Shown: positions 1 through 9,330, numbered from the stretch's first letter. The stretch: 55,156 bases of DNA from Acidimicrobiales bacterium (GCA_035294085.1 DATGLP010000028.1:1-55156); one strand, 5' to 3'. A program made the numbers and translations. Notes: generated by a model not told the origin, from the sequence alone.

Positions 1-170
1 CCCCACCAGCCGTCCAACTCCTCACCGCCTGGCGGGGCACGCTCTAGCAGTAGAGCTCGAAGCTCGGGAGCACGCAGTGCTCACCGCCAGGTGGCTCGGA
101 GACCAGCCTCCCACCGGAGGCCGTTCCGCTCCCATTAGGAGGGCCCGCGGCCCGGGGGCCAGGCGAGCCC

Positions 171-3100
171 TCAGCCGGCCGAGCTCGAGCCGGTGCTCGG
201 CGGGCGGACGGCCTCGGCGGGCCCGGCGTCGGCCGCGAGGCCGGCGAGGAGGGCGGCGAGCTCGTCGGGGAGACCCGGCCCGGCCCGCAGGGGGACCACG
301 AGCTGGCCGGGCTCCTCCTTGTACACGGCGCGCGGCGCGAGGCGCGCGAGGCGCACGCGCGCCGAGGCGCGCAGCCGCAGCGGCCCGAGCCGGGCGACGA
401 CCTCGCCCGGCCGCCCCGGTCCGGGCGAGCCCGGGCGCACCGGCACCGCGGTGATCTCCCGCACGCCCGTGCGCACGCACCAGGCGCGCAGCCGTCCGAC
501 CGACAGCAGCGCCGCCGCCGGCGCCGGCAGCGGGCCGAAGCGGTCGAGCCACTCCGAGGCGATGTCGTCGACCTCGGCGGGGTCGGTGACGGCGGCGAGG
601 CGGCGGTAGGCTTCGAGGCGCAGGTCCTCGCGCTCGACGTAGCCGGTCGGCAGGTGGGCGTCGACGGGGAGGTCGAGCTTGATCTCGGCGGGCTCGGGCA
701 CCTCCTCGCCCTTCAGCTCGGCGACCGCCTCCGCCACCATGCGCACGTACAGGTCGTAGCCGACCGCCGCGATGTGGCCGGACTGGTCCCTGCCGAGCAG
801 GTTGCCCGCGCCGCGTATCTCGAGGTCGCGCATCGCGATCTTGAAGCCCGAGCCGAGCTCGGTGTGCTCGCCGATCGTGCGCAGCCGCTCGTAGGCCTGC
901 TCGGAGAGCGTGCGGTCGCGGGGGTGGAACAGGTACGCGTAGGCACGCTGGCCGGCGCGCCCGACGCGCCCGCGCAGCTGGTGGAGCTGGCCGAGGCCGA
1001 GGAGGTCGGCGCGGTCGACGACGAGGGTGTTCACGGCGGGCATGTCGATGCCCGACTCGATGATCGTCGTGCACACGAGCACGTCGTAGCGCCCCGCCGC
1101 GAAGTCGAGGACGACCTGCTCGAGGCTGCCCTCGTCCAGCTGGCCGTGGGCGACGGCGAGGCGCGCCTCGGGCACGAGCTCCCGCAGGCGCGCCGCCACC
1201 CGCTCGATGTCGTGCACCCGGTTGTGGACGTAGAAGACCTGGCCCTCGCGCAGCAGCTCCCGGCGGATCGCCTCGGAGATGGCGCGCTCGTCGAGCTCGC
1301 CGACGTAGGTGAGGATGGGCTGGCGCCGGGCGGGCGGGGTGTCGATCACCGAGAGGTCGCGGATCCCCGTGAGGCCCATCTCGAGGGTGCGCGGGATCGG
1401 GCTCGCGGTGAGGGTGAGGACGTCGAGGCCGACCTTCAGCCGCTTCATCGCCTCCTTGTGGGCGACGCCGAAGCGCTGCTCCTCGTCCACGACGAGCAGG
1501 CCGAGGTCGGCGAAGGAGACGTCGTCGGCGAGCAGGCGGTGCGTCCCGATGACGACGTCCACCGAGCCGTCGGCCAGGCCGGCGAGCACGGCGCGCGTCT
1601 CGGCGGGGGTGAGGAAGCGCGACAGCACCTCGACGCGCACCGGGAACGGGGCGTAGCGCTCGGCGAAGGTCTGGTAGTGCTGCTGGGCGAGGATCGTCGT
1701 CGGGACGAGCACCGCGGCCTGCTTGCCGTCCTGCACCGCCTTGAACACGGCCCGGACCGCGACCTCGGTCTTGCCGAAGCCGACGTCGCCGCACACGAGC
1801 CGGTCCATCGGGGTGGGCCGCTCCATGTCCGCCTTCACCTCGGCGATGGCCCGCAGCTGGTCGGGGGTCTCGGGGTAGGGGAAGGCGGCCTCGAGCTCGG
1901 CCTGCCAGGGGGTGTCGGGCGAGAAGGCGTGGCCGCGCGCGGCGAGCCGCCGCCGGTAGAGGACGACGAGCTCCTGGGCCACCTCGCGCACCGCCTTGCG
2001 CACCCGGGCCCGCTGCCGCTGCCAGTCGCTCCCGTTCAGGCGGCTGAGCGTCGGCTGCTCCCCGCCGGAGTAGGGGGTGATGGCGTCGATCTGGTCGGAG
2101 GGCACGTAGAGCCGGTCGCCGCCCCGGTACTCGAGGAGGAGGTAGTCGCGCGCCGCGCCCCCGATCGAGCGCGTCACCATCCCGCCGTAGCGGGCCACCC
2201 CGTGCACGTGGTGGACGACGTAGCAGCCGGGCGCGAGGTCGTCGAAGAACCCCTCCACCGGACGGGTGGCGGCCCGCGGCGCGCGGTGGGGACGGCGGCG
2301 GCCCGTCACGTCGGCCTCGGCGAGCAGGGCGACGCCGGCCTCCTCGAGGACGACGCCCCGCTCGAGCGACGCGACGACCACGTGCACGCCGGGGGCGACG
2401 AGGCGCGTCGCCGCCCGGTCGTCGAGGCCCCAGAGGCGGTCCACCTCGACGCCCTCCTCCTCGAGGACGGCCGCGAGGCGCTCGGCGCTGCCGGGCCCCT
2501 CCGCGCACACCGCCACGGCGGTCCCGGCGCGCGCGAGCTCGCCGGCGCGCCGCGCGAGCGCCGCCGCGTCCCCCCGCGCCGGCGGCCAGCCGGCGGCGCG
2601 CACCGAGGGGACGCCGGGTCCCTCCGCCACGGCGGGCAGCGAGGCGACGCGCGCCGGGCAGGCGGCGAGGAGGCGGTCGAAGCCGGCGTGCAGGCGCACC
2701 GGGTCGCCCACGCCGTCGCCCCAGGTGGCGGCGAGGGAGGCGGCGAGCGCCTCCTCCTCGGCGAGCAGCTCGCTCGCCCGGTCGCGAAGGCGGCGCGGCT
2801 CGACGAGCACGACGAGGTCCGGCGCGCCGAGCAGGTCGGTCACGAGCCGCTCCTCCTCGACGAGCCAGGGCAGGAACGACTCCATGCCGTCGAAGAGCTC
2901 GCCCTCGGCGAGGCGGGCGAAGCGGTCGCGGGCGAAGCCGCCGCCCGCGGCGAGGGCGGCGGCGCGCCGGCGCATCGCCGCGTCGGGAACGAGCTCGCGG
3001 CAGCCGAAGATCGCCACCTCCTCGAGGCTGCGCACCGAGCGCTGGTCGGCGACGTCGAACTCCGTCAGGCGCTCCACCTCGTCGCCGAAGCAGTCGACCC

Positions 3101-3668
3101 GCACGCCCGCCTCGCCCGTGGACGGGAAGACGTCGAGGATGCCGCCGCGAAGCGCCACCTCGCCGCGGTGCTCGACCTGGTACTCGCGTCGGTAGCCGGC
3201 GGCGACGAGGCGCTCGAGCAGCGCCTCGGGGTCGCAGTGGGCACCTCGCCGCACGACGACCGGCGCCGCGCGCTCGGGGGTCGTCGCGAGGCGCTGGAGC
3301 AGCGCCCGCACCGGCGCGACGACGATCCCCCGGCGGCCGTCGCCGGCCAGGCGCCACAGCGCCTCGAGGCGACGCCCCATCGTCTCGACGCTCGGCGAGA
3401 CGCGCTCGAAGGGGAGCGTCTCCCACGCCGGGAGCTCGGCGACCTCGTCGTCGCCGCAGAAGGCGCCGAGGTCCCGAGCCAGGCGTTGCGCTTCGGCACC
3501 CGTCGCCGTGGCGACGAGGAGGGTGCGCCCACGGCGCGCGAGGGCCGCGAGCAGCGGGGCACGTGCCGCCTCCGGCACCGCCACGAGGGCGTCGGTGCCG
3601 CCGGCCAGCTCGTCGACGACCGGCAGGGCCCCGAGGCGGCCGACGAGGGGGGCGAGGGGCGCGCTCAC
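171..3668 (-). CDS. mfd: Transcription-repair coupling factor Mfd
   Basis: ATP-dependent translocase that strips stalled RNA polymerase from damaged template and recruits UvrA for nucleotide excision repair. The 1165 residues are full family length. In order I see a UvrB-like N-terminal module (about 1-340), the RNA polymerase interaction domain near 470-540 (HHVHGVARYGG), a superfamily 2 helicase core with Walker A GDVGFGKTE near 625 and DEEQRFG near 725, motif VI RGRVGRAG near 900, and a C-terminal domain. The start is GTG and overlaps the pth stop as GTGA, so translation is probably coupled. It closes the glmU-prs-ctc-pth-mfd run. The 170 bases after its stop show no gene and no clear terminator. 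Confidence 0.97.
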   Translation of the reverse strand: MSAPLAPLVGRLGALPVVDELAGGTDALVAVPEAARAPLLAALARRGRTLLVATATGAEAQRLARDLGAFCGDDEVAELPAWETLPFERVSPSVETMGRRLEALWRLAGDGRRGIVVAPVRALLQRLATTPERAAPVVVRRGAHCDPEALLERLVAAGYRREYQVEHRGEVALRGGILDVFPSTGEAGVRVDCFGDEVERLTEFDVADQRSVRSLEEVAIFGCRELVPDAAMRRRAAALAAGGGFARDRFARLAEGELFDGMESFLPWLVEEERLVTDLLGAPDLVVLVEPRRLRDRASELLAEEEALAASLAATWGDGVGDPVRLHAGFDRLLAACPARVASLPAVAEGPGVPSVRAAGWPPARGDAAALARRAGELARAGTAVAVCAEGPGSAERLAAVLEEEGVEVDRLWGLDDRAATRLVAPGVHVVVASLERGVVLEEAGVALLAEADVTGRRRPHRAPRAATRPVEGFFDDLAPGCYVVHHVHGVARYGGMVTRSIGGAARDYLLLEYRGGDRLYVPSDQIDAITPYSGGEQPTLSRLNGSDWQRQRARVRKAVREVAQELVVLYRRRLAARGHAFSPDTPWQAELEAAFPYPETPDQLRAIAEVKADMERPTPMDRLVCGDVGFGKTEVAVRAVFKAVQDGKQAAVLVPTTILAQQHYQTFAERYAPFPVRVEVLSRFLTPAETRAVLAGLADGSVDVVIGTHRLLADDVSFADLGLLVVDEEQRFGVAHKEAMKRLKVGLDVLTLTASPIPRTLEMGLTGIRDLSVIDTPPARRQPILTYVGELDERAISEAIRRELLREGQVFYVHNRVHDIERVAARLRELVPEARLAVAHGQLDEGSLEQVVLDFAAGRYDVLVCTTIIESGIDMPAVNTLVVDRADLLGLGQLHQLRGRVGRAGQRAYAYLFHPRDRTLSEQAYERLRTIGEHTELGSGFKIAMRDLEIRGAGNLLGRDQSGHIAAVGYDLYVRMVAEAVAELKGEEVPEPAEIKLDLPVDAHLPTGYVEREDLRLEAYRRLAAVTDPAEVDDIASEWLDRFGPLPAPAAALLSVGRLRAWCVRTGVREITAVPVRPGSPGPGRPGEVVARLGPLRLRASARVRLARLAPRAVYKEEPGQLVVPLRAGPGLPDELAALLAGLAADAGPAEAVRPPSTGSSSAG

Positions 3669-4288
3669 CGCCCGTTCAGCGCGTTCATCGCCGGCTCCAC
3701 CCCCTTCGCGGCGATGAGCTCCACGGCGTCCGCGGCGAGCTCGCGCGCCACGGCGAGCGCCTCGGCCTCGGCGCGCCCCGGCCGACGCAGGACGTACTCG
3801 GCGCCGGGCATGCGCCCCGGCGGCTTGGAGATGCCGATGCGGACGCGCACGAACTCGAGCGAGCGCAGGTGCGCCTCGATCGAGCGCAGCCCGTTGTGCC
3901 CGGCCGTGCCGCCGCCGCGCTTCACCCGCAGCGCGCCCGTCGGCAGGTCGAGGTCGTCGTGGACGACGACGAGGTGCTCGAGGTCGGCGAGGTGGTGGCG
4001 CCGGACGAGGGCGGCGACGGCGACCCCCGACTCGTTCATGTACGTCTCGGGCACGGCGAGGACGAGGACCTCCTCGTCGCGCCGGACGAGCGCGACGCGC
4101 GCGTGCGTGGAGCGCTCGCGCCGCAGGCGCGCGCCGAGGCGCGCCGCGAGCGCCTCGACCGCCTCGGCGCCCACGTTGTGGCGGGTCCCGGCGTACTCCG
4201 GGCCGGGGTTGCCGAGCCCGACGACGAGCAGGTCGACGGGCCGGGCGGACGGCGCGCCGGTGCCGGCGCGCAGCAGGGGGCGCCTCAG
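3665..4288 (-). CDS. pth: Peptidyl-tRNA hydrolase, probable CTG start
   Basis: Hydrolyses peptidyl-tRNA released from stalled ribosomes. Family motifs are clear: VGLGNPGPEYAGTRHNVG near the N-terminus (with the catalytic His), PETYMNESG, VVHDDLDLP (catalytic Asp) and GGGTAGHNGLRSI. There is no in-frame ATG, GTG or TTG between the conserved N-terminus and the upstream ctc gene. A CTG overlapping the ctc stop (CTGA), with GGAGGG nine bases upstream, is the best candidate start and gives 207 residues, an ordinary Pth length plus a short extension. A sequencing error that hides another start cannot be excluded. Its TGA overlaps the GTG of mfd. Confidence 0.93.
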   Translation of the reverse strand: MRRPLLRAGTGAPSARPVDLLVVGLGNPGPEYAGTRHNVGAEAVEALAARLGARLRRERSTHARVALVRRDEEVLVLAVPETYMNESGVAVAALVRRHHLADLEHLVVVHDDLDLPTGALRVKRGGGTAGHNGLRSIEAHLRSLEFVRVRIGISKPPGRMPGAEYVLRRPGRAEAEALAVARELAADAVELIAAKGVEPAMNALNGR

Positions 4289-4893
4289 CTCGTACCGCCC
4301 TCCGCCTCGGCCGCCTCCCCGGCGCCAGCGGCCGCCAGCCGGCCGGCGTGCGCCACGGCGACGAGGGTGGCGGGGTCCGCCTCGAGGCGCACGCCCGCGG
4401 GCAGCGCGAGGCTCGCGAGGTCGAGCGTGTCGCCGGGCGCCATCGCCGAGACGTCGACCTCGAAGGCGGCCGGGATGTCGGCCGGCTTCGCCTTGATCGG
4501 CACCGCCAGCAGGAGGTGCTCGACGGTCCCCCCGGCGCGCTGGACCGCGACCGCCTCGCCGGTGAGCACGAGGGGAACCTCGGCGCTGACGAGCTCGTCG
4601 CGCGCGACGACGTGGAAGTCGACGTGGGTGACCGTGTGGCGCACCGGATGGTGCTGGATCTCGCGGGCCATCGCCAGGTGGGACGTCCCGCCGACCTGCA
4701 GGTTGAACACGGCGTTCGCCCCCGCCTCCGTCGACAGCGCGGCGCGCAGCGCCCGCGCGTCGACGCTCACGGCGAGGGGGGCGAGCCCGCGCCCGTAGAC
4801 GACGGCAGGCACGCGTCCGGCGGCCCGCAGCCGCCGGCACGCCGCGCTGCCGCGCTCGGTGCGGACCTCGGTGACCAGGGCGATCTCAGCCAT
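4285..4893 (-). CDS. rplY: 50S ribosomal protein L25, Ctc type
   Basis: Binds 5S rRNA in the large ribosomal subunit. At 202 residues it is the long two-domain Ctc form: an N-terminal L25 beta-barrel (about 1-95, with HPVRHTVTHVDFHVV) followed by a TL5 C-terminal domain (about 96-185) and an acidic, Ala/Gly-rich tail. The neighbouring pth and prs are the usual company of ctc in Gram-positive bacteria. The stop overlaps the probable CTG start of pth. The 126 bases between this start and the prs stop show no recognisable site. Confidence 0.95.
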   Translation of the reverse strand: MAEIALVTEVRTERGSAACRRLRAAGRVPAVVYGRGLAPLAVSVDARALRAALSTEAGANAVFNLQVGGTSHLAMAREIQHHPVRHTVTHVDFHVVARDELVSAEVPLVLTGEAVAVQRAGGTVEHLLLAVPIKAKPADIPAAFEVDVSAMAPGDTLDLASLALPAGVRLEADPATLVAVAHAGRLAAAGAGEAAEAEGGTS

Positions 4894-5019
4894 CGTGGCG
4901 GGCTCCTCGTCGCGCTCTCCTGCGGCGCGCGACCCGGTTCCGGGCGCGCGAGAGCCGGTTCGTCCGGCTCGACCCAGTGTAGGGCGGCGGCGCCACCGGC
5001 TCGCGAGGCCGGCGGCGGC

Positions 5020-5991
5020 TCACGAGAGGTTCTGGCCGCCGAAGATCTCCGAGACCGAGGTGCCCTCGAACACGGCGTCGATCGCGTCGGCGATGATCCG
5101 GGCGACCGAGAGGACCTCGATCTTGTCGATGCGCCGCTCCTCGGGAAGGGGCAGCGTGTTCGTCACCACGACCCGCGCGAGGGGGGACGCCTTCAGCCGG
5201 TCGAGCGCCGAGCCGGACAGGACCGGGTGCGTCGCCATGGCGATCACCTCGCGCGCGCCCTCGGCGACGAGGCGCTCGGCGGCGGCGCAGACGGTCCCGG
5301 CGGTGTCGATCATGTCGTCGATGACGACGCAGCGCCGCCCCTCGACGTTGCCGATCACCTCGAGCGCCTCCACGGCGCCCGCCGCGCCCGGCGGCCGGCG
5401 CTTGTGGACGAAGGCGAGGTCGCAGCCGAGGCGCTGGGAGAAGCGCTCGGCGACCTTCACCCGGCCGGCGTCGGGCGAGACGACCGTGAGGTCCCTCGGG
5501 TCGAACTGGCGGAGGTACTCGACGAGGACCGGCATCGCCGTCAGGTGGTCGACGGGGAAGTCGAAGAAGCCCTGGATCTGGCCGGAGTGCAGGTCCACGC
5601 TCACGACCCGGTCGGCGCCGGCGACGGTGATGAGGTCGGCGAGGAGCTTCGCGGTGATCGGCTCGCGCCCGGTTGCCTTGCGGTCCTGGCGGGAGTAGCC
5701 GTAGTAGGGGCAGACGGCCGTGATGCGCCGGGCCGACGCGCGCTTCGCGGCGTCGATCATGATGAGCATCTCCATCACCGAGTCGTTCACGGGCCTGGCG
5801 TGCGTCTGGACGATGAAGACGTCGGCGCCGCGGATCGAGGCGTCGTAGCGGCAGTGGATCTGCCCGTCGGCGAACTCCCGCAGGTTGGCCTCGCCGAGGG
5901 AGACGCCGAGGCAGCGGGCGATCTCCTCGGCGAGCTCGCGGTGGGCGCGCCCGGTGAACAGCTCGAGCCGTTGCCTCGCCACTAGCTCCAT
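5020..5991 (-). CDS. prs: Ribose-phosphate pyrophosphokinase
   Basis: Makes PRPP from ribose 5-phosphate and ATP, feeding purine, pyrimidine, histidine, tryptophan and NAD synthesis. It has 323 residues, typical of class I enzymes. I see the ATP-binding N-terminal region (FADGQIHCRYDASIRGADVF), the VVSVDLHSGQIQGFFD segment, the flexible loop SPDAGRVKVAERF, and the PRPP-binding motif CVVIDDMIDTAGT near residue 220. It starts at ATG and overlaps the 3' end of glmU by ten bases, the common glmU-prs arrangement. Confidence 0.97.
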   Translation of the reverse strand: MELVARQRLELFTGRAHRELAEEIARCLGVSLGEANLREFADGQIHCRYDASIRGADVFIVQTHARPVNDSVMEMLIMIDAAKRASARRITAVCPYYGYSRQDRKATGREPITAKLLADLITVAGADRVVSVDLHSGQIQGFFDFPVDHLTAMPVLVEYLRQFDPRDLTVVSPDAGRVKVAERFSQRLGCDLAFVHKRRPPGAAGAVEALEVIGNVEGRRCVVIDDMIDTAGTVCAAAERLVAEGAREVIAMATHPVLSGSALDRLKASPLARVVVTNTLPLPEERRIDKIEVLSVARIIADAIDAVFEGTSVSEIFGGQNLS

Positions 5992-7118
5992 CGACGCTCC
6001 TCTCGCTCCTCGGCTCGGTCGGACGCGCCCTCGATCGGCGTGCCGGGGCCGACCACACGGCCCGCAAGGACGCGGGTGCCGGGCTCGAGGTGCACGAAGG
6101 GGCCGACGCGTGCCCCCTCGCCGATCACGGCCTGCCGGGCGACGACGTGCTCGAGGCGCGCGCCCGCCCCGACCTCGCAGTCGACGAGGTGGCAGCCCAC
6201 CCCGACGACGGCGCCCTCGCCGACCACCGTGCGCCCCTCGAGCACGGCGCCGGGGAGCACGGTGACGTCGGCGGCCAGCTCCACCGTCGTGTCGAGGTAG
6301 GTGGCCTCGGGATCGACCATCGTCACGCCACGGCGCATCCAGCGCTCGTTGATCCGGGCGCGCACCTCCGCCTCGGCCGCCGCGAGCTGGGCACGGTCGT
6401 TCACCCCCGCCGCTTCGATCGGGTCCGGTGCGACCTGGGTGACGACGGGGTAGCCGGCGTCGTGGAGGACGGCGATCGTGTCGGTGAGGTAGTACTCCCC
6501 CTTCGCGTTGTCCGGGGAGAGCCGGCGCAGCGCCGGCGCCAGGACCGCGTGCTTGAAGCAGTAGATGGAGGTGGCCACCTCGTCGATGGCCCGCTCGTCC
6601 TCCGAGGCGTCCACCTCCTCGACGATGCGGGCGACCCGCCCGTCCTTCGTGCGCACGATGCGCCCATAGCCCGTCGGGTCCTCGAGACGGGCCGTGAGCA
6701 AGGTCGCGGCGGCGTCGCAGGAGCGGTGCGCCCGGACGAGGGCGGCGAGGGTGGCCGGCCGCACGAGCGGGGCGTCCCCGGGCAGCACGACGAGGTCGCC
6801 GGCGGCGAGGTCGGCGCCCTCGGGGAAGGCGGTGAGCGCCACCGCCGCCGCGTCGCCGGTGCCGCGCGGCTCGGTCTGGTCGACGAACTCGAGCGCGAGG
6901 TGCGCCGGCGCCTCGGCGCCGATCACCTTCGTCACCTCGACGGCGCGCGCCCCGACGACGACGACGACCCGCTCGACCGAGAGCTCGGCGAGGGCGTCGA
7001 GGACGTGGAGGACCATCGGCCGCCCGCAGAGCCGGTGCAGCGGCTTGGGCAGGCTCGAGCGCATGCGCGTCCCCTCGCCGGCGGCGAGCACGATGGCCGA
7101 GAGCGGTCGGTTCGGCAC
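5982..7118 (-). CDS. glmU: GlmU, N-acetylglucosamine-1-phosphate uridyltransferase with truncated acetyltransferase domain
   Basis: Forms UDP-GlcNAc from GlcNAc-1-phosphate and UTP for peptidoglycan. The uridyltransferase domain is complete: LAAGEGTRMRSSLPKPLH at the N-terminus, GYGRIVR near 140, the GEYYLTD segment and VNDRAQL near 225. A left-handed beta-helix then begins (repeats such as VVGEGAVVG and VIGEGARVG), but the protein ends at 378 residues. Family members usually have about 450-480. The part that carries the acetyltransferase active site (the His, Tyr, Asn and Lys residues after about position 360 in E. coli) is absent. The stop lies inside the start of prs, so there is no room for a frameshifted remainder. 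The start is GTG. Glucosamine-1-phosphate acetylation would need another protein. Confidence 0.93.
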   Translation of the reverse strand: MPNRPLSAIVLAAGEGTRMRSSLPKPLHRLCGRPMVLHVLDALAELSVERVVVVVGARAVEVTKVIGAEAPAHLALEFVDQTEPRGTGDAAAVALTAFPEGADLAAGDLVVLPGDAPLVRPATLAALVRAHRSCDAAATLLTARLEDPTGYGRIVRTKDGRVARIVEEVDASEDERAIDEVATSIYCFKHAVLAPALRRLSPDNAKGEYYLTDTIAVLHDAGYPVVTQVAPDPIEAAGVNDRAQLAAAEAEVRARINERWMRRGVTMVDPEATYLDTTVELAADVTVLPGAVLEGRTVVGEGAVVGVGCHLVDCEVGAGARLEHVVARQAVIGEGARVGPFVHLEPGTRVLAGRVVGPGTPIEGASDRAEEREERRWS

Positions 7119-7185
7119 CGGCCCATTCTCGCCGACGAGGCCGCGGTGTGCAGGCCCGCCGTGGCCGCCTCCCCGAGCGGGCGCC

Positions 7186-7191
7186 TAGCGT
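7186..7191 (+). promoter_or_regulatory. -10 box TAGCGT of a leaderless M20 peptidase transcript
   Basis: TAGCGT ends eight bases before the GTG start of the M20 peptidase, and no Shine-Dalgarno sequence precedes that GTG. This predicts transcription starting at or next to the start codon. The same TAnnnT-N6-8-start layout recurs before five other genes in the window. Confidence 0.5.
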
Positions 7192-7199
7192 CTTCGTCC

Positions 7200-8624
7200 G
7201 TGGGCGAGCGACCCGGCGGCGAGGTGGCAGGCGGCCTGCGCGCGCTGCTCGAGCGGCCCTTCGAGGAGCTCGGCCTCCCGGCGCTCGAGGAGTACGTGGC
7301 GATCGCCTGCCTCTCGCCCGCCTTCGACCCCGCCTTCGCCGAGCACGGCGAGCTGCGGCGCGCCGCCGAGCTCCTCGCCGGCTTCGTGCGCCGGCACGGT
7401 CCCGCGGGAGCGGCCGTCGAGGTGCTCGAGCTCCCCGGGCGCAGCCCCCTCCTCTTCGCGCACCTCCCCGCGACGCGCGCGGGCGCCGCCACCCTCGTCT
7501 ACGGGCACCTCGACAAGCAGCCCGCCCTCGGCCCCTGGCGGGACGGCCTCGCCCCGTTCGCCGCGACGCGCGAGGGCGACCGCCTCTACGGGCGCGGCGT
7601 CGCCGACGACGGCTACGCCGCGATCGCCGCCACCCTCGCGCTGCGCGCGCTCGAGGAGGCCGGGCTGCGGCGCGGCCCGGTCGTCCTCCTCGTCGAGGGG
7701 AGCGAGGAGAGCGGCAGCCCCGACCTCGCCGCCTACCTCGACGCCCTCGCGCCTCGCATCGGCTCGCCGGGCCTCGTCGTCTGCCTCGACTCCGGTGCCG
7801 CCACCTACGACCGGCTCTGGGTGACGACGTCGCTGCGCGGCCTCGTCAACGCGACGCTCACCGTGCGGGTCCTCGAGCAGGGCGTGCACAGCGGACTCGC
7901 GGGCGGCGTCGTCCCCTCCTCGTTCCGCCTCGCGCGCCACCTCCTCGAGCGCGTCGAGGACGGCGCCACGGGCGAGGTCCGCCTCGCGCCGTGCCGGGTG
8001 ACGCCGCCCGAGCACCGCCGGGCCGAGATCGCCGCGCTCGCCGCCGAGCTCGGCGAGGACGCGGCGGGCAGCTTCCCGACCGTCCCGGGCCTCGAGCTCG
8101 CCGGCGCCAGCCCGGCCGAGCGGCTCGAACGCCTCGCCTGGCACCCCGCGCTCGAGGTGACCGGCGCCGAGGGGCTGCCCGGTCGGCTCGAGGCGGGCAA
8201 CGTGCTGCGGCCCCTCACGGCGCTGCGCCTGTCGCTGCGCCTCCCGCCCACCTGCGACGCGTCCCGTGCCGCCGAGGCGCTCGGCGCGGCGCTCACGGCC
8301 GACCCGCCGGCCGGCGCCGCCGTCACCCTCGAGGTCGAGGAGGTGGCCGAGGGCTTCGACGCCCCCCCGACCGCCCCGTGGCTCGCCGCGGCGCTCGACG
8401 CAGCGAGCCGGGCGGCCTTCGGCGCCCCGCCCGGTGCCCTCGGACTCGGCGGGACGATCCCGTTCCTGCCCGCCCTCGCCCGGCGCTTCCCCGACGCCCA
8501 GCTGCTCGCGACGGGTGTCCTCGGACCGGGGTCCGGCGCCCACGGACCGGACGAGTTCCTCCACGTGCCGACGGCCGTGTCGCTCACCGCCGTCCTCGCG
8601 GCCCTGCTCGCCGCGGCGCCCTAG
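7200..8624 (+). CDS. M20 family metallopeptidase
   Basis: Zinc-dependent exopeptidase or deacylase of the M20 family (DapE, ArgE, CNDP dipeptidase relatives); the substrate is not predictable. The metal site is visible in order: YGHLDKQP (His, Asp), GRGVADDG (bridging Asp), EGSEESGS (catalytic Glu pair), CLDSG (Asp) and the C-terminal GAHGPDEF (His). An inserted dimerisation domain spans about 205-380, including the GVHSGLAGG motif. The 474 residues fit the dipeptidase branch. The GTG start was chosen because of the TAGCGT box just upstream; a second in-frame GTG lies at 7224. It is divergent from glmU. Confidence 0.9.
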   Translation: MGERPGGEVAGGLRALLERPFEELGLPALEEYVAIACLSPAFDPAFAEHGELRRAAELLAGFVRRHGPAGAAVEVLELPGRSPLLFAHLPATRAGAATLVYGHLDKQPALGPWRDGLAPFAATREGDRLYGRGVADDGYAAIAATLALRALEEAGLRRGPVVLLVEGSEESGSPDLAAYLDALAPRIGSPGLVVCLDSGAATYDRLWVTTSLRGLVNATLTVRVLEQGVHSGLAGGVVPSSFRLARHLLERVEDGATGEVRLAPCRVTPPEHRRAEIAALAAELGEDAAGSFPTVPGLELAGASPAERLERLAWHPALEVTGAEGLPGRLEAGNVLRPLTALRLSLRLPPTCDASRAAEALGAALTADPPAGAAVTLEVEEVAEGFDAPPTAPWLAAALDAASRAAFGAPPGALGLGGTIPFLPALARRFPDAQLLATGVLGPGSGAHGPDEFLHVPTAVSLTAVLAALLAAAP

Positions 8625-8643
8625 CCAGGCGGGCGCGCCCTCC

Positions 8644-9330
8644 TCAGCTCGCCAGCACGACGGCGCGCCAGCCGAGGTCGGGGAAGCCCGCCGCCGACGC
8701 GAGCGCGGCGGACGGCGCGTTGTCCGGCCGGTGCAGGTAGAGCGCGACGGCGCCCTCGGCGTAGACGCGGCGCGCCGCCTGCGCGACGAGGCGGCGCCCG
8801 AGGCCTCGGTTGCGGTGCGCCGGCTCGGTGGCGACGGCAAGCTCCTGGCCGAGGGCGTCGTGGCGCTTGCGGCCGACGCCGGCGGCGTAGCGCCCGGCGG
8901 CGTCGAAGGCCACGAGCACCTCGCCGTTGAACGGGCGCAGCCACGCCGGGACGCGCGCGTCGTCGGGCGCCAGCCACGCGCCGGCGTCCGGTAGGTCGAC
9001 GAGCTCGCGACAGGCGCGGAACACCCCGAGCGCAGCGCGCCGCTCCGGTACGCCGAGGAGCGCCGGGAGCCGCTCGACGAGGCCCTCGAGCCCGAGGCGG
9101 CGCGCGGCGGCGGCGACCTCGCCGACGCTGCCCGGCGGCACCGAGACGACCGCCCCGGCCGGCGTGGCCACGCCGACCGCCGGCCGCACGGCCCCGTCCC
9201 AGCCGGGCCGCTCGCGCAGCGGCGAGCCGACGACCTCGAGCGGACGAGACGGGGGCCACGCGCCGAGGAAGTGGCGCAGGTGCGCGCGAAGGCGGCTCTC
9301 GAGCGCTGCCGCAGCGGTCGCCTCTGCCAT
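8644..9330 (-). CDS. GNAT family N-acetyltransferase
   Basis: Predicted acetyl-CoA-dependent acyltransferase of 228 residues. The GNAT fold occupies the C-terminal half: ELAVATEPAHRNRGLGRRL carries the RxxGxG acetyl-CoA pyrophosphate loop near residue 175, followed by LYLHRPDNAPSAALASAAGF, the alpha4/beta5 region typical of the fold. The N-terminal half (about 1-110) is a less conserved Ala/Arg-rich region that may be a second, degenerate GNAT-like unit. It starts at ATG with GAGGGTGGGG upstream. It converges on the M20 gene and is divergent from the next gene. The substrate is unknown. Confidence 0.85.
   Translation of the reverse strand: MAEATAAAALESRLRAHLRHFLGAWPPSRPLEVVGSPLRERPGWDGAVRPAVGVATPAGAVVSVPPGSVGEVAAAARRLGLEGLVERLPALLGVPERRAALGVFRACRELVDLPDAGAWLAPDDARVPAWLRPFNGEVLVAFDAAGRYAAGVGRKRHDALGQELAVATEPAHRNRGLGRRLVAQAARRVYAEGAVALYLHRPDNAPSAALASAAGFPDLGWRAVVLAS

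Noticed and set aside
654-4496. Plus-strand open frame of 1280 codons antisense to mfd, pth and ctc
   Set aside because: It is the GC-rich shadow of real genes: low-complexity Ala/Arg/Gly/Glu composition, no motifs, no ribosome binding site, and full overlap with well-supported minus-strand genes.
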